Source: Macrotrachela quadricornifera (lineage: Eukaryota; Rotifera; Eurotatoria; Philodinida; Philodinidae). From it: a DNA stretch of 64,000 bases. The stretch is from assembly GCA_022393335.1 (NCBI GenBank), contig JAJEKB010020847.1, positions 819,328 to 883,327 on the forward strand, in the 5' to 3' direction. The notes below the pieces were generated by a model that saw only the letters and a list, made by a program, of their open reading frames with translations, made no database searches and was not told the DNA's origin. Positions 34,040 to 44,435 of the stretch are shown here, piece after piece. Within the stretch, counting starts at the first letter, position 1, and the number at the start of each line of letters is the position of its first letter. The position numbers were made by a program, and so were the translations under genes.

Positions 34040-35128
34040 TTAAGCATTTGTTTGTACAGAAAACATTGTTCGAGAAAAATTTCTTCGACGTTGATCAATA
34101 ATATAAGTAAATGATTTTCGTAGACTATTTCGAAATAATTTACTTGTTAAAGTATTTATATAAAATGTTTTACAATAATTCATATAATAAAACCATCTTG
34201 CAATAAAACTAAATATTACATAAACATAGAGAGATAATGGATCTGAAGATACTTTTTTATAAAAACCCATTAAATAAATAACTACATATGGAATATTAAA
34301 GATAATTGTTAAAGTTACTTGAACTGATAACATTCGTAACATATGAGTATTTGTTCGTTTTTGAACATTATTTTTTAAATTCAAACATATTCTTGGTTCT
34401 GTTGTTGTTGTTGGTGGTGGTGTTCTATTATAAATTACATTTTGTTGAGGAATAACTCGTTCTCGACTTCGTTTCATATTATAAATAATCAATAAACCAA
34501 ATATACATAAAAGAAATGGAACAATAGCTCCATTAAATAATGCAAAGAAAAATCCATCAATAATTATAAATGTTGTAGATAAACTAGTTTGCACTATACA
34601 TTGAGTTACACCTGTTGATGTATTTTGAATTCGATCATATGCAATAGGAACATGTAATCCAAAAAGAGCCCATAAAACAAATATTATTATTACTACAATT
34701 CGACTTGTTTTCAAAGAACTCCATTTTCTAAATGTTTGATTTAATGAACTAATACAAAATCGATCAATTGATGCAAATGTTATATAACTTGATGATAAAC
34801 ATGGAAATAAAAGCATAAGATAATTTCCAAGTTTACACCAAATTCTTGTTGAATAAATATAATCTGAAAGTGATTTATTATATGCCACAATAATTTCCAA
34901 TAAAATAAAAAGATTCATAATACATAAATCAACGATTGATGTTGATAAAAAATAAACTGAACATGAATTAATTCGAATTTGTTTTTGAATAAATGTTATT
35001 ATATTAAGAATAGCTCCAATTGTTCCCATTATATAAAGTATAATAATCATATATTTATCCATAATCACAATAATTTCTGCTAATCGATTAATATCAATAT
35101 ATGAAACTTTTTCTGTTAAATTCAACAT
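34040..35128 (-). CDS. Rhodopsin-family (class A) G-protein coupled receptor, 362 aa, single exon
   Basis: Seven hydrophobic segments are visible. TM1 has GAILNIITF (residues about 28-52). TM2 has the conserved Asp in SIVDLCIMNLF. TM3 starts after a Cys (CKLGNYLML) and ends IDRFCIS near residue 122, in place of DRY. Then come TM4 (VIIIFVLWALFGL), TM5 (GAIVPFLLCIFGLLIIYNMK), TM6 (VQVTLTIIFNIPYVVIYL, proline kept) and TM7 (FIARWFYYMNYCKTFYINTL, with a degenerate NPxxY). An extracellular Cys (TQCIV) can pair with the TM3 Cys. A threonine/proline-rich third inner loop and basic tail (RRRNFSR) follow. It resembles the orphan peptide-receptor-like GPCRs expanded in rotifers; ligand unknown. Intronless, like its neighbours. 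Confidence 0.88.
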   Translation of the reverse strand: MLNLTEKVSYIDINRLAEIIVIMDKYMIIILYIMGTIGAILNIITFIQKQIRINSCSVYFLSTSIVDLCIMNLFILLEIIVAYNKSLSDYIYSTRIWCKLGNYLMLLFPCLSSSYITFASIDRFCISSLNQTFRKWSSLKTSRIVVIIIFVLWALFGLHVPIAYDRIQNTSTGVTQCIVQTSLSTTFIIIDGFFFALFNGAIVPFLLCIFGLLIIYNMKRSRERVIPQQNVIYNRTPPPTTTTEPRICLNLKNNVQKRTNTHMLRMLSVQVTLTIIFNIPYVVIYLMGFYKKVSSDPLSLYVYVIFSFIARWFYYMNYCKTFYINTLTSKLFRNSLRKSFTYIIDQRRRNFSRTMFSVQTNA

Positions 35129-35816
35129 TTTATTTTATTCTAATATAAAAGATGTAAAAAAAAATTTTGTTTCTACTCTTTGAAAATAAATGCAAAATAT
35201 ATTCTACTTTTATAGATAGACTAAAGTGAAATGAAGCTAATAATTTATCTTTTCATACATAAAGACTACTGGAATGAATATAATTAACAAACTTCGTCAT
35301 CAAAGTATCCTATACAAAAAGAATTCTAAAAAGTACGGTCGATGAAAAAATATTTATCACAATAGAAAACAAATTGCATGCTATTTTTACTTTAAACAAA
35401 TTAAAATGAATTGTGATTGACGTCGTTTATTGCTGTCATTCATGCTAATAATACATGGAACATTTCTCATAATTAAGAATAAAATATATTCTTTAAAGTA
35501 TATGCACTTTAAGGAATTTTATATACATATTATTTAGTTTTATTAGTTATTTTATATATGAATGTATATTTTAGAACATTTTATTATAAATCTTTATCGT
35601 TCTTACAAACAATATATGGACAATTTGAATTTGTTAGATATTGATTTAAATTTTTTTGGTTGTTCAAAAAAAAATATAGAAAGGCCTTTCAATTCATCAA
35701 TAGTCATAATATACTTCAAATCTAATTGTATCAATTAATTCATTATCGGTTATTGGGTTTTTTTTATCAATGTATATAATATATTACCCGAAAACACAAA
35801 TTCACTTTAGAAAAAC
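35129..35816. other. Spacer between GPCR and ART-TPR genes
   Basis: AT-rich, no gene seen. It should contain the GPCR promoter (next to 35128) and the 3' end of the ART-TPR transcript. Confidence 0.4.
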
Positions 35817-38537
35817 TCAAAGTTTATATTTTTTTTCAAGTTCCGTAAGATGTTTTTGATACAATTGAAGATGACGATTTTGAGTTAATGATTCTCGTGC
35901 AATACGAATAGCTTGTCTATATGATAGCGTTGCTTCGTAATATTTGCCAATGTTCTCATACATTTGACCAATATTATCAATTGTAGTCGCCAAATTTGGT
36001 TGTTTTAATTCCGGAGATCTTTTTAAGATTCCAAGTGTCTTTTGATAGTATTCAAGTGCTTTTAAATAATTCTTCATATTTGTACATACATGAGCTATAT
36101 TATTAAAGAGCATAGCCCTATTTGACATATTCAATGGTGATTGTTTGAACAAACTATTGAGTTCAGTTTGACAATATTTAATCGATCGCTCATAGTATGT
36201 AGATGCATCAAGATCCTTTCCCATTTTTTCATAAACTTGACCAATACGATTGTACATAGTGGCTGTATTTATAATATTTGGGGCAAGGCAACGTTGTTGT
36301 ATATTAGATGCTTTTCGAAATAATTGTAATGCTTCCGAATATTCTTCCATATCAAAGTATACTTCAGCAATATTTGTAAAAGTACTAGATAAATGTGTAT
36401 AATCATAAAATCCTGATTTTTTGTGAATAATCGAGAGTTTTTCAAGAAGATCCAAAGCTTTTGAGTATTGTTTCAAAATTTTATATACATCAGCCATATT
36501 ATTATAAGTGGCAGCCAAATTTAAGTCGCTTAATGGGTTATGTTCTTCTAAATAATTAACTGCCTTTTGGAAACATTCCAATGCTTCTATATATTCTTCT
36601 GTTTCCTTATATATGGAACCCATGTCATTGTAAATTCTAGCTAATTCTAAATGATGTGAACTGGAAGATGTTTGATATAACATAAGAGCTTCCTTGTAGG
36701 AGATAAGTGCCTCTTTGTAATTGCCTTCACTTTTTTTTATTAATCCAATTGAATAACGAAAATAAGGAAGACCTTCATCATTTTTATTCGAATTTTCAAT
36801 TAAAATCTTAAAAACTTCTTCTGCCTTTTCAAATTTTTCCATTTTCAATAATAATGTACCGAGTCGAGCCCATCCTGTTGTTTCTTGTGTTTCATTTCGA
36901 ATGTGTTCAATAAGATTTCTCAGTTCGTCATCATTGTCATTAGTTAATGAAAGATCTACTTGCCAAAGTCGATTTTCAAGTGATTTTATTTCATCAATTC
37001 GAAATACAGTATGTGTAAAAAATAAAGTTTCTTCTTCTTTATTGTTATAGAAACTCACTTTATCTAATGAAGCGAACGAAGGAGTTGTGACGATTGTCGG
37101 ATCCACAGTTATTTGAAAAAGAATACCTATTTGTTCAGGATTTTCCGCAAAACGACAGCTATCAGCACGTGAAAAAGCTACTTTTCGATCGGTACTTGTC
37201 GATAAGAAATTATTGAAAGAAAAGAGACCACCTTTTCTTGTACGCAATTGATTAAAATGTGCATATGATAATCCTTGACCTCGATAAAAAGTTTTTTTTT
37301 CCATCAGTGGTTTGTACAACTGTTCAATTTGATTATAAAGATCTCGTATAAAAAATCCCATTTTAATAATAATGCTGGTCTTTTGTAATCGAAGTGCTTC
37401 ATTAACCCTTTCATAGATAAAAGGATATCCAGTGTACCACCATGTAGGTGTATACATGTTATAATGTTTTTCGAATTTCTCAATGTCTTTCAACACATAC
37501 GGATCGTCAGCATAATATTCTCGGCAAAATTCCGTGAAATGTTTTTTTGCTGTGTCATCATATTCCATTTCGAGAAGTATTTCTTTGAGAAGTAATGTAT
37601 ACTTAAACGATGGATCAAGACGATCTGAATCTATACTTGAAATACTAAATGTAATGGAATCACGATAATATCGTTCAGTTTCTCGTGTAAGTACTTCATA
37701 AATTGAATCAATAGAAGTGAAAAAACCTTTTATTTTTGTCCATTTTTTTATCCATTGTTTCTGTGTGGGTATGTTTTTACAAAATATAAAGATAGAATGA
37801 AGTTGAGATGTATCATGAATTTCAGGTATTATTGATTGACTTAAATCATATGGTATAATTAAGAAGATCGTTTCATCAGTTTTTTTTCTAAGAAAATCTT
37901 TGCATGCTTCAGGATCTTTGTATGAATCAATTATATCAATAATGTGTCGAAGTTGATTAATCGAATTTTCAAATTCTACGTTGAGCTTAGTAATGTTCGA
38001 ATTCAACCAAATAAGTCTGAAGTCATGAATAAAACGAAATTTTAATCGAACTTCAGGATTTTCACTGGTTGCAAAAATTCCAGTTGTACTTTCAGAAGAA
38101 TCTAATACTTGTTCGCTTTCATTATCAGTTGCCTCATTATCTATCGGAAAAAAAGTGTCCTGTTCGGAAAATGATACTCTTTTTCGCACATTCCTAGGAG
38201 TGATTAACGGCAATTTGTGTTTGCTTTTTCGAGTATAATTGGTAGCTCTGGTATTTATGTTGGATCTGCTAACTGATGCTTCGTTCGTTTCAGATATCAA
38301 AGATCTTGAGAGTTTGTTATTTGAAGGTATTACCGGCAGCTTCACGCTACTCTTTATCGTGCTGCTATGCGTTCCATGAGAGATACTTGATGCATTAGGC
38401 AATATTTCTGGTGTTTCATTGCTGATGTGTTTTGCAGCCGCTCTTCTAGATGAGGGTGGCGCTAGGTTGGCCTTGCTGACGACAAGAGTATTTGTTTCAG
38501 GATCTGTGGCAGATTTCGTGGATGATGTTTGATTCAT
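35817..38537 (-). CDS. ADP-ribosyltransferase (ART) plus TPR protein, 906 aa, single exon
   Basis: Residues 1-130 are low-complexity, Ser/Thr/basic, probably disordered. About 160-300 is a conserved leader region. The ART fold follows with the R-S-E triad: YRGQ near 416, FLSTSTD near 444, and EEETLF near 500, where the E-x-E pair is the arginine-specific type. Such enzymes move ADP-ribose from NAD+ to arginine. From about 548 to 900 there are eight tetratricopeptide repeats (for example YNDMGSIYKETEEYIEALE and YNNMADVYKILKQYSKALD), kinesin-light-chain-like, for protein binding. No signal peptide or membrane segment, so it is expected in the cytosol. All triad residues are present, so activity is plausible. 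ART-TPR fusions are, to my knowledge, a bdelloid-type family; target unknown. Confidence 0.9.
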   Translation of the reverse strand: MNQTSSTKSATDPETNTLVVSKANLAPPSSRRAAAKHISNETPEILPNASSISHGTHSSTIKSSVKLPVIPSNNKLSRSLISETNEASVSRSNINTRATNYTRKSKHKLPLITPRNVRKRVSFSEQDTFFPIDNEATDNESEQVLDSSESTTGIFATSENPEVRLKFRFIHDFRLIWLNSNITKLNVEFENSINQLRHIIDIIDSYKDPEACKDFLRKKTDETIFLIIPYDLSQSIIPEIHDTSQLHSIFIFCKNIPTQKQWIKKWTKIKGFFTSIDSIYEVLTRETERYYRDSITFSISSIDSDRLDPSFKYTLLLKEILLEMEYDDTAKKHFTEFCREYYADDPYVLKDIEKFEKHYNMYTPTWWYTGYPFIYERVNEALRLQKTSIIIKMGFFIRDLYNQIEQLYKPLMEKKTFYRGQGLSYAHFNQLRTRKGGLFSFNNFLSTSTDRKVAFSRADSCRFAENPEQIGILFQITVDPTIVTTPSFASLDKVSFYNNKEEETLFFTHTVFRIDEIKSLENRLWQVDLSLTNDNDDELRNLIEHIRNETQETTGWARLGTLLLKMEKFEKAEEVFKILIENSNKNDEGLPYFRYSIGLIKKSEGNYKEALISYKEALMLYQTSSSSHHLELARIYNDMGSIYKETEEYIEALECFQKAVNYLEEHNPLSDLNLAATYNNMADVYKILKQYSKALDLLEKLSIIHKKSGFYDYTHLSSTFTNIAEVYFDMEEYSEALQLFRKASNIQQRCLAPNIINTATMYNRIGQVYEKMGKDLDASTYYERSIKYCQTELNSLFKQSPLNMSNRAMLFNNIAHVCTNMKNYLKALEYYQKTLGILKRSPELKQPNLATTIDNIGQMYENIGKYYEATLSYRQAIRIARESLTQNRHLQLYQKHLTELEKKYKL

Positions 38538-39032
38538 TTAGCTTATGTGAAGTATTTCGTCAGTAAAGTTTTAAGTATCGGACGGTAACAGTCGAATGCG
38601 TCAAATAGAAATAGTCTAGAATGTTGAGAAAATATTATCCTTGAGATTCTTCATCAATGAACTCATGGTCTAAGAAAAAACAAATGGGATACTTTCGATC
38701 ATACGATGCCGAAACATGATTAAATCTTGAAAGCATGAATGCAATATCCGTATGAAGTGATCGATCACATTACATTCTAACTTGAAATGGAAAATGATCG
38801 ATCAATCAAGTTACACAGTGTAATCCTACTTCCCAGGCTATATCACTGTTCGACTTGAATCGAGCTTTAGGATTATTAATCTGCACTTTTTTAACAAGTT
38901 GTACCTTTCAATTCTCTACACACTTGCCTATTTCAATTGGTTTGATTGCAATTCGTTAGTTTATAATGTACTGTAACATCAATTAATCAAAATCTACAAC
39001 CTTCCCATAGGAATTTTTTAGTAAGAATAGCT
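38538..39032. other. Upstream region of ART-TPR gene
   Basis: No gene seen. It contains the probable minus-strand promoter next to 38537 and ends at a palindromic MITE. An imperfect inverted phrase around AATGATCGATCA (near 38790) is visible but short. Confidence 0.4.
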
Positions 39033-39368
39033 TATCCAAAAATGACTAAATCATAGAGAAATATGAGGTGATCAATTTTGTAGAAGAAGGTTTGCTTTAC
39101 CCGATCATTTTATCAGTCTCTCAAATGTACTTGAATACTATGATAATTCAAGGATCGAACATTCCATACGATATTTATATTAGAAAAGTCTAATATCTTC
39201 TGTTTTTTAGCTAAATATCGTATAGAATATTTGATCCAGAAATGATCATAGTATTCAAATTTATCTGAGAAACTGATAAATGAATTTTGTAAAGCAAACT
39301 TTCTTCTATAAAACTGATCGCGTCATATTTCTCTATAACTTAGCTATTTTCGGATATGTTAACCCTCC
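39033..39368. mobile_element. Palindromic MITE of about 335 bp
   Basis: The left arm (39033-39190) and right arm (39205-39368) are inverted copies with phrases ATAGAGAAATATGA, TTTGCTTTAC and AATACTATGAT. The two arms meet almost directly around 39198. Non-coding. Ends and superfamily are not fixed. Confidence 0.7.
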
Positions 39369-39626
39369 CAAATATTTTTTTGCTGGAAAAGTTGTGGCTT
39401 TTAGATTAATCGGTTTCACAGTTAGGAGTCGACCAGCTCAGATTCACGAACTCCATTGAAACAAACTGATGAACTGGTTTAATACCTCGTTTTAAACGAA
39501 CTGAACTTTTCAAAAACAGTTCAGGTCTGCACTGACGCCATATTTCCCAACGCCAATCATATGGGGCTATACATAGGTTCTCATGGACTATTATATCGAG
39601 GTAAATCAAAGGTTCTCATGGTCGAG

Positions 39627-40036
39627 GGATGTAACGGTAACCGGTTCGACCGATTAACCTATTAAATGGAAATCGGTTGTATCGATCAAACGGCTAATAG
39701 TAGGGGTGGCCATTTATGCTAATTTAAAATTCGGTTAAGTTTTTTTCACTTATAGTGTGGATAAAACCTAGTGGTGTCTTAGTAAACATGGAGGTTATTA
39801 TAGGGGTTCTCTCTCATTTGGACCGAACAACAGCATGTTTTGTCCATACTGGGATAGAGAAATAATTGAACTACCTATGAAAATCACTGACACTTGATAA
39901 TAAGTGTTAAGTGAAAATCATTCATTTAATTTTAAATTGAGGTAAATGTCCATCTCTATTGTTAATCGTTTGATCGAAATAACCAGTTTTCGACTAATCG
40001 TTTGACCGGTTACCGTTTAATTGCCACCGTTGCATT
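39627..40036. mobile_element. MITE with GGTAACCGGT terminal repeats
   Basis: The left arm ATGTAACGGTAACCGGTTCG, continuing through CGATCAAACGGCTAATAG, pairs with the right arm GACTAATCGTTTGACCGG, TTACCG and GCAACGG-type end (inverted). The arms are about 110 bp and partly diverged. The middle resembles the interior of another MITE at 47985-48215. Non-coding. Confidence 0.65.
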
Positions 40037-40044
40037 CTTATCAT

Positions 40045-40185
40045 GATCCATGAGGATCTATTGATATCTCTATATGAAAGTTCATGGAGATCTATGGTTA
40101 CCCCAATATGATAGTCGATGGGAATCTATGAGTATCACTATATGATGGTCTATGGGACCTGTGGGTACCTTATTTTGATAAGCCT
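40045..40185. repeat. Short tandem repeat, unit about 45 bp, three copies
   Basis: Three units with the phrase order CATGAGGATCTATTGATATC, TCTATATGA, AGTTCATGG. Moderately diverged, non-coding. Confidence 0.6.
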
Positions 40186-40324
40186 CGAAGACCATAGGAT
40201 CAGTTTATAGAATTGAACTCTTGAACTAGTTCAGTCTATTTGAAAAGAACTACTTGAAAAAGTTCAGTTCATTTAAAGTGAACTATTTAAAAAGGCTAAT
40301 CCGTTCAAAATGAACTTTTGGAAC

Positions 40325-40722
40325 CAGAAATGTCCATCGCGATGCTGCCGCAGTGGCGGTGGCGACAACGGCAGATTTCTTCAGAAACCATCGCGGCTCG
40401 GCGGCAGTAGCTTTTCTATGAAAGAAATTTCAAAAACTCAGAAATTTCAACATAGTCTCGACATTGATGTATGCTGCATAGAGATCTGCGGACTCGTTTT
40501 TTATTGGGCCCGAACTCGGCCAAAACTCGGTCGGATCAGGTCTGGACAGACCCGCAGGTCTCTAGTGCTGCACGATAAAGCTTGACGAATCTGATCAATA
40601 GGCAGGAGGAATTCTAGTTTAAACCGACCACAGCCTTGAAAATTCAAAGATTCTTAAAAACACCATCGTGACAGCGGCGCGGTGCAGCAGCAGCAAATTC
40701 TCAACCACGATGGACATCTCTG
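40325..40722. mobile_element. hAT MITE, copy 1
   Basis: The ends CAGAAATGTCCATCG and the inverted CGATGGACATCTCTG are hAT-type (CAGAG start). Flanking octamers TTTGGAAC (40317-40324) and GTTGGAAC (40723-40730) match at seven of eight bases. The GC-rich subterminal parts carry GCTGCCGC/GCAGCAGC phrases. A second, shorter copy is at 63346-63579. An 86-bp hAT element is nested inside. Confidence 0.82.
40479..40564. mobile_element. Tiny (86 bp) hAT-type MITE nested in another
   Basis: The ends TAGAGATCTGCGGACTCG and the inverted CAGACCCGCAGGTCTCTA flank an 86-bp unit. The octamers on either side, ATGCTGCA (40471-40478) and GTGCTGCA (40565-40572), match at seven of eight bases, as for a hAT target duplication. 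It is almost pure terminal repeat. Confidence 0.72.
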
Positions 40723-40854
40723 GTTGGAACAGTTCATCAGTCCTGAACTACACTATTGACATACATGCAAAACAATGGGTAAAGCGCTATTTACGGTTCA
40801 TGAGTAATATTTCTTTTATATAGTTGAGTTTTATATTAATGATTATGGATGATA

Positions 40855-41275
40855 CTTTATCTTTATTTTTTAAATAAAGATAAAAAAAGGTTAGTTTATT
40901 TTAAGAAGAGAAGATAAAGAATAAAGAAAGTTCTTTTTTAAAAAGTAAAATTTTATCATTTCTGCATAGATCGTTAAATATTTTAAGGACACAGGCGAGA
41001 AAATATTTTAGAATGAAGGTTTTTTCCATAAATCTTTTATGCCTTACATGCATTTGCTAACATTATTCCATATTAGAATATGGCTGAGGATGAGAAAAAA
41101 CTGCAATCAATACTACTTGTTGTTATATCAATTATTTATCTATTTACCGATAACTGGAGAAATTTTCTTTATTCTTTATTTTAATTTTATCTTTATTCAT
41201 TATAAAATAAAGATAGAGATTTTCGTTACTTACTTCTTTATTATAACGAAACATAAATATAAAGTAACACCCCTG
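40855..41275. repeat. AT-rich dispersed repeat, copy 2
   Basis: The CTTTATTTTTTAAATAAAGA phrase at the left, and ATAAAATAAAGATAGAGATT then ATTATAACGAAACATAAATA at the right, match 4861-5030. This copy is longer, with about 250 bp of extra interior. The open frame at 41039-41383 lies mostly inside it and has no motif. Confidence 0.5.
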
Positions 41276-41539
41276 TTAACGATACCACATTTACAGCAAC
41301 AACAGATGAGTAGTAAAAGAAAATCTTCTCAAATTTCGAACATGAAAAATATGAGTAGCTTATTGCGTTCTAGCGCAAAATAGAAATATTAAGACAAAGT
41401 CCTGAGAATGGACAAGATAAGAGATTAGTTGATACATCATTGTTCACGAACCAAGATACTTTGATACTTAATCATACGAAATGATTCACAAAATAAAGTG
41501 TTAGAGACTAATAGCTATTCTATAGGCTTTGTATAGATA

Positions 41540-41870
41540 TATAGACAGATACAGAAGATAGGAATGAAAATTCTAATCTATATTATAATAGACAAACTTT
41601 CAGTTCGGGAACTTTTATCTGATTGGTCACAGAACGCGAAAAAGAAATATACATATACGTATATATATATATATGAAATGACCATCTATGTACATTCTCC
41701 TGCGATCTATGTTATTAGAGTTATTCTATAATATATATATCTATCTATATTGTAATAGACAAACTTTTCAGTACGAAAACCTTATATGATTGGTCTGAGA
41801 ATCAAAACAAAGTATACATGTATTATGTATAAATTTCGGATATGTCCATTTATTATACATACGCATATGT
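41540..41870. repeat. Diverged tandem pair of about 165 bp
   Basis: The phrases CTATATTATAATAGACAAAC, AACTTTTATCTGATTGGTC and AAATATACAT(A/G) occur at about 41578-41660 and again at 41747-41835. AT microsatellites lie between. Non-coding. Confidence 0.5.
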
Positions 41871-41923
41871 CAGTCATCTATATTATATATTACACTCACG
41901 AAAGTTTTTCTTATGTGCATTAA

Positions 41924-42169
41924 CCCTTTCGAAGATGCTGATGTAAATATGTACTACTTTTTTGTTTTCGGTTGCAGAATTATGATAAACTAAGATCAAT
42001 GAATCTGGTAGAAAGAAGAATGATACTGTATAGATGAAATGAATTCACAGTTATCCGAGATTAAGTAACACAGTTTATCTGTATCTCGAAGAGGGAATTT
42101 TGAAGAATGTGATCATTAGTTTTCATTTCCAAAAGAACTTATCCTGTGTAAAATTCGTCCGCGAAAGGG
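41924..42169. mobile_element. piggyBac-type MITE with TTAA target duplication
   Basis: The ends CCCTTTCGAAGATGC and the inverted GTCCGCGAAAGGG are flanked by TTAA at 41920-41923 and 42170-42173. The 246-bp interior is non-coding. Ends and exact TTAA make the superfamily assignment firm, though the arms beyond the first eight bases differ from the 13298 element, so it is a different family. Confidence 0.82.
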
Positions 42170-42235
42170 TTAAATTAATTTTTCCGATGATATTAAAGTT
42201 CAACCAAGAGTGAAAACGAGAGACTCCCGGAGTGG

Positions 42236-42560
42236 AAGGAGGTACAGGAAAGTACAGTAGAGATATAGAAAAGTACAGTGGAGATACAGTGGAAATATAG
42301 GGAAGTGCAGTGGAGGTATAGGAAAGTAAAGTGTAGGTACAGGAAAATACAGTGAAAACCTAGGAAAGTACAGAAAAATACAGCGGCGATACAAAGAAGT
42401 ACAGTGAAGTTATAGAGAAATACAGGAAAGGACTGTGAAGGTACAGACAAATACAGTAAACGTATAGAGAAGTGCAATGAGAGTACAGGGAAATACAGAG
42501 AGAACACAGGGGAGCACAGTGAAGGTATGAGGAGATACAGCTGGAGCACGCATTCCACAT
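42236..42560. repeat. GTACAGTG minisatellite, unit about 21 bp
   Basis: About 15 units like TACAGGAAAGTACAGTGGAG with single-base changes. Because the unit is a multiple of three, long minus-strand frames run through it (124 aa at 42193-42567), but these are only the repeat translated. Confidence 0.82.
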
Positions 42561-44435
42561 GTCTCACTTTTTCCCCTTGAGTCTAACTTTTCACAGGGGC
42601 CTCTAGTAATTTAAAATGTTGTACACCTTAAGCGATCAGTTATCTTATAGTTTATTTAGATGCGGATCCATCTAAAATTGAACATTTCATATCTTCTAAA
42701 CCGCACAAAAAGCTGACATCTGATTATTCTTAAACGTGCAGTATATGACCACTATGTAACATCCATCGTATGGTATAGAAGCAATTTATTAGTTTTCGGC
42801 CTAAAATCTATGTTATTATATATAGACAATATTTCGAATACAACATTAGTGGTATTTTGAATTAGACCGTCTAGCTGTGTGAAACTATGTGCAACATTAA
42901 AGTCTGTTAGAAAGATACTTTTAGTTCCACCATCTGCCAAAACTTCCATAATAGGTAAATACATATAAAAGAATAACATTATGTTATTCTACTTTGTTTG
43001 AATTCAGAAAGCAACTTAATTTTCGTTAACTGTCTGCTTTTGACGCGAAAATTAGAGTAATGGCGTAAAAGATACAGAACAATATTTCAAAAATATTTAA
43101 ATAATTTCTATATTATCATATACTCTTTTCTGACGTGTTTTTGTTCGATACCACACTTATTATCTGCTATTATCACTGTTTAATACACCACTTCAGCAAA
43201 ATGGACTTTGTTCGATAAAAAAGCGAAAGTACTTACCTGTTCCTTTTGTCTATACTTCATTTTTTTTCAACAACAACAGTAATGAGTGTCTTATCAGAAA
43301 AAGAAGTTTGCCTACATGAGTGTATATATTTTTCTTTCTTTTATATGATGGAATGTCGTAAATAATTCGAATGCAAATATTTGTTGGAAAAAGCAGACGA
43401 TTATTACATGAGTCAGAGGGAATGCAGACAAAATACTTGCCACGTCGATGTAACCACAAAAAGTCCTTCGTAATCATGATATAGTGATAGAACTCATTCC
43501 TAAAACCTACATCTCATCAAAAAATCCATATTATTCTGGTCCGCTATCGAGCACTCAAATAAGAGATCTATATTTGAGCAGAAAACATAGTTATGAGAAG
43601 ATAAAGTATAGATATTGTTGATCTTACACTATCGAAGACGAACTTTTATCATTCTAATTGAAGACATTCGTAATGTTCGTAATAAAAAGATAGATTTTTT
43701 TTTGTAAATCTTAGGTCATTTGTTTATCTATTCGTTGCAAATACATAGAATTTTCAATACATAAATGTTTCCTCTAATCATCTTATTTCAATTACTATAA
43801 TTTCCTTGCATTCTTATCAACACCATCTTCTATTTTATTCAAATAGTATTATAATATTAGCATATAAAGGATTATATAGGATGCGGCAGGCTGATAAAAT
43901 CGTTCTATGTGGACTTCTAACTCATGCTGTTTTATCTTCAAAGTGATAAACAACTGTTTATGCTTGTTTAGTTTCATCATTCGTTTGTCATATATATCAA
44001 ATAATTCTTTTTTTTCTTACCTTTGTTTCTTTCTTATGATTTTTAGTACACAAAATCGATTGTTTAGGATTCGTATATGTGCCATTATTTCTTCAATAAG
44101 AACATTAAAGAGTGAAAAAATTGTGAGAAATAATCATATTTTTATTCGAATATAAAAGATTTTGTAAAAATAGGTAATGTCTTTAAAATCGCATAAATTC
44201 ATCTGAAGTTACTCATTTAAAATTACCTGCAATTCAATAAAATATCTCATGAAAATCGCATTTGGACAATAGCTACCTTATGCTAACTGAGTTGATATAA
44301 TACCATTATATTACAAACAACTATGAAATTTTTATTTCAAACTAACATAAAAAATTTCAACACTAATAGCAAGTGGATTATGTCCTATCATCATTAAACA
44401 ATCTCAGTTGTTGTTCATCATATAAAACATTTTCA
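42561..44435. other. Gene-free region of 1.9 kb
   Basis: No recognised gene, RNA or element. Several short frames (42752-42979, 43250-43477, 43907-44155) lack motifs. Confidence 0.4.

Noticed and set aside
41039..41383. 114-aa plus-strand open frame
   Set aside because: Mostly within an AT-rich dispersed repeat; hydrophobic low-complexity residues only.
42193..42567. 124-aa minus-strand open frame with repeated LYFPVLSLHF-like text
   Set aside because: It is the 21-bp minisatellite read in frame; the unit length is divisible by three, so stops are avoided by chance.
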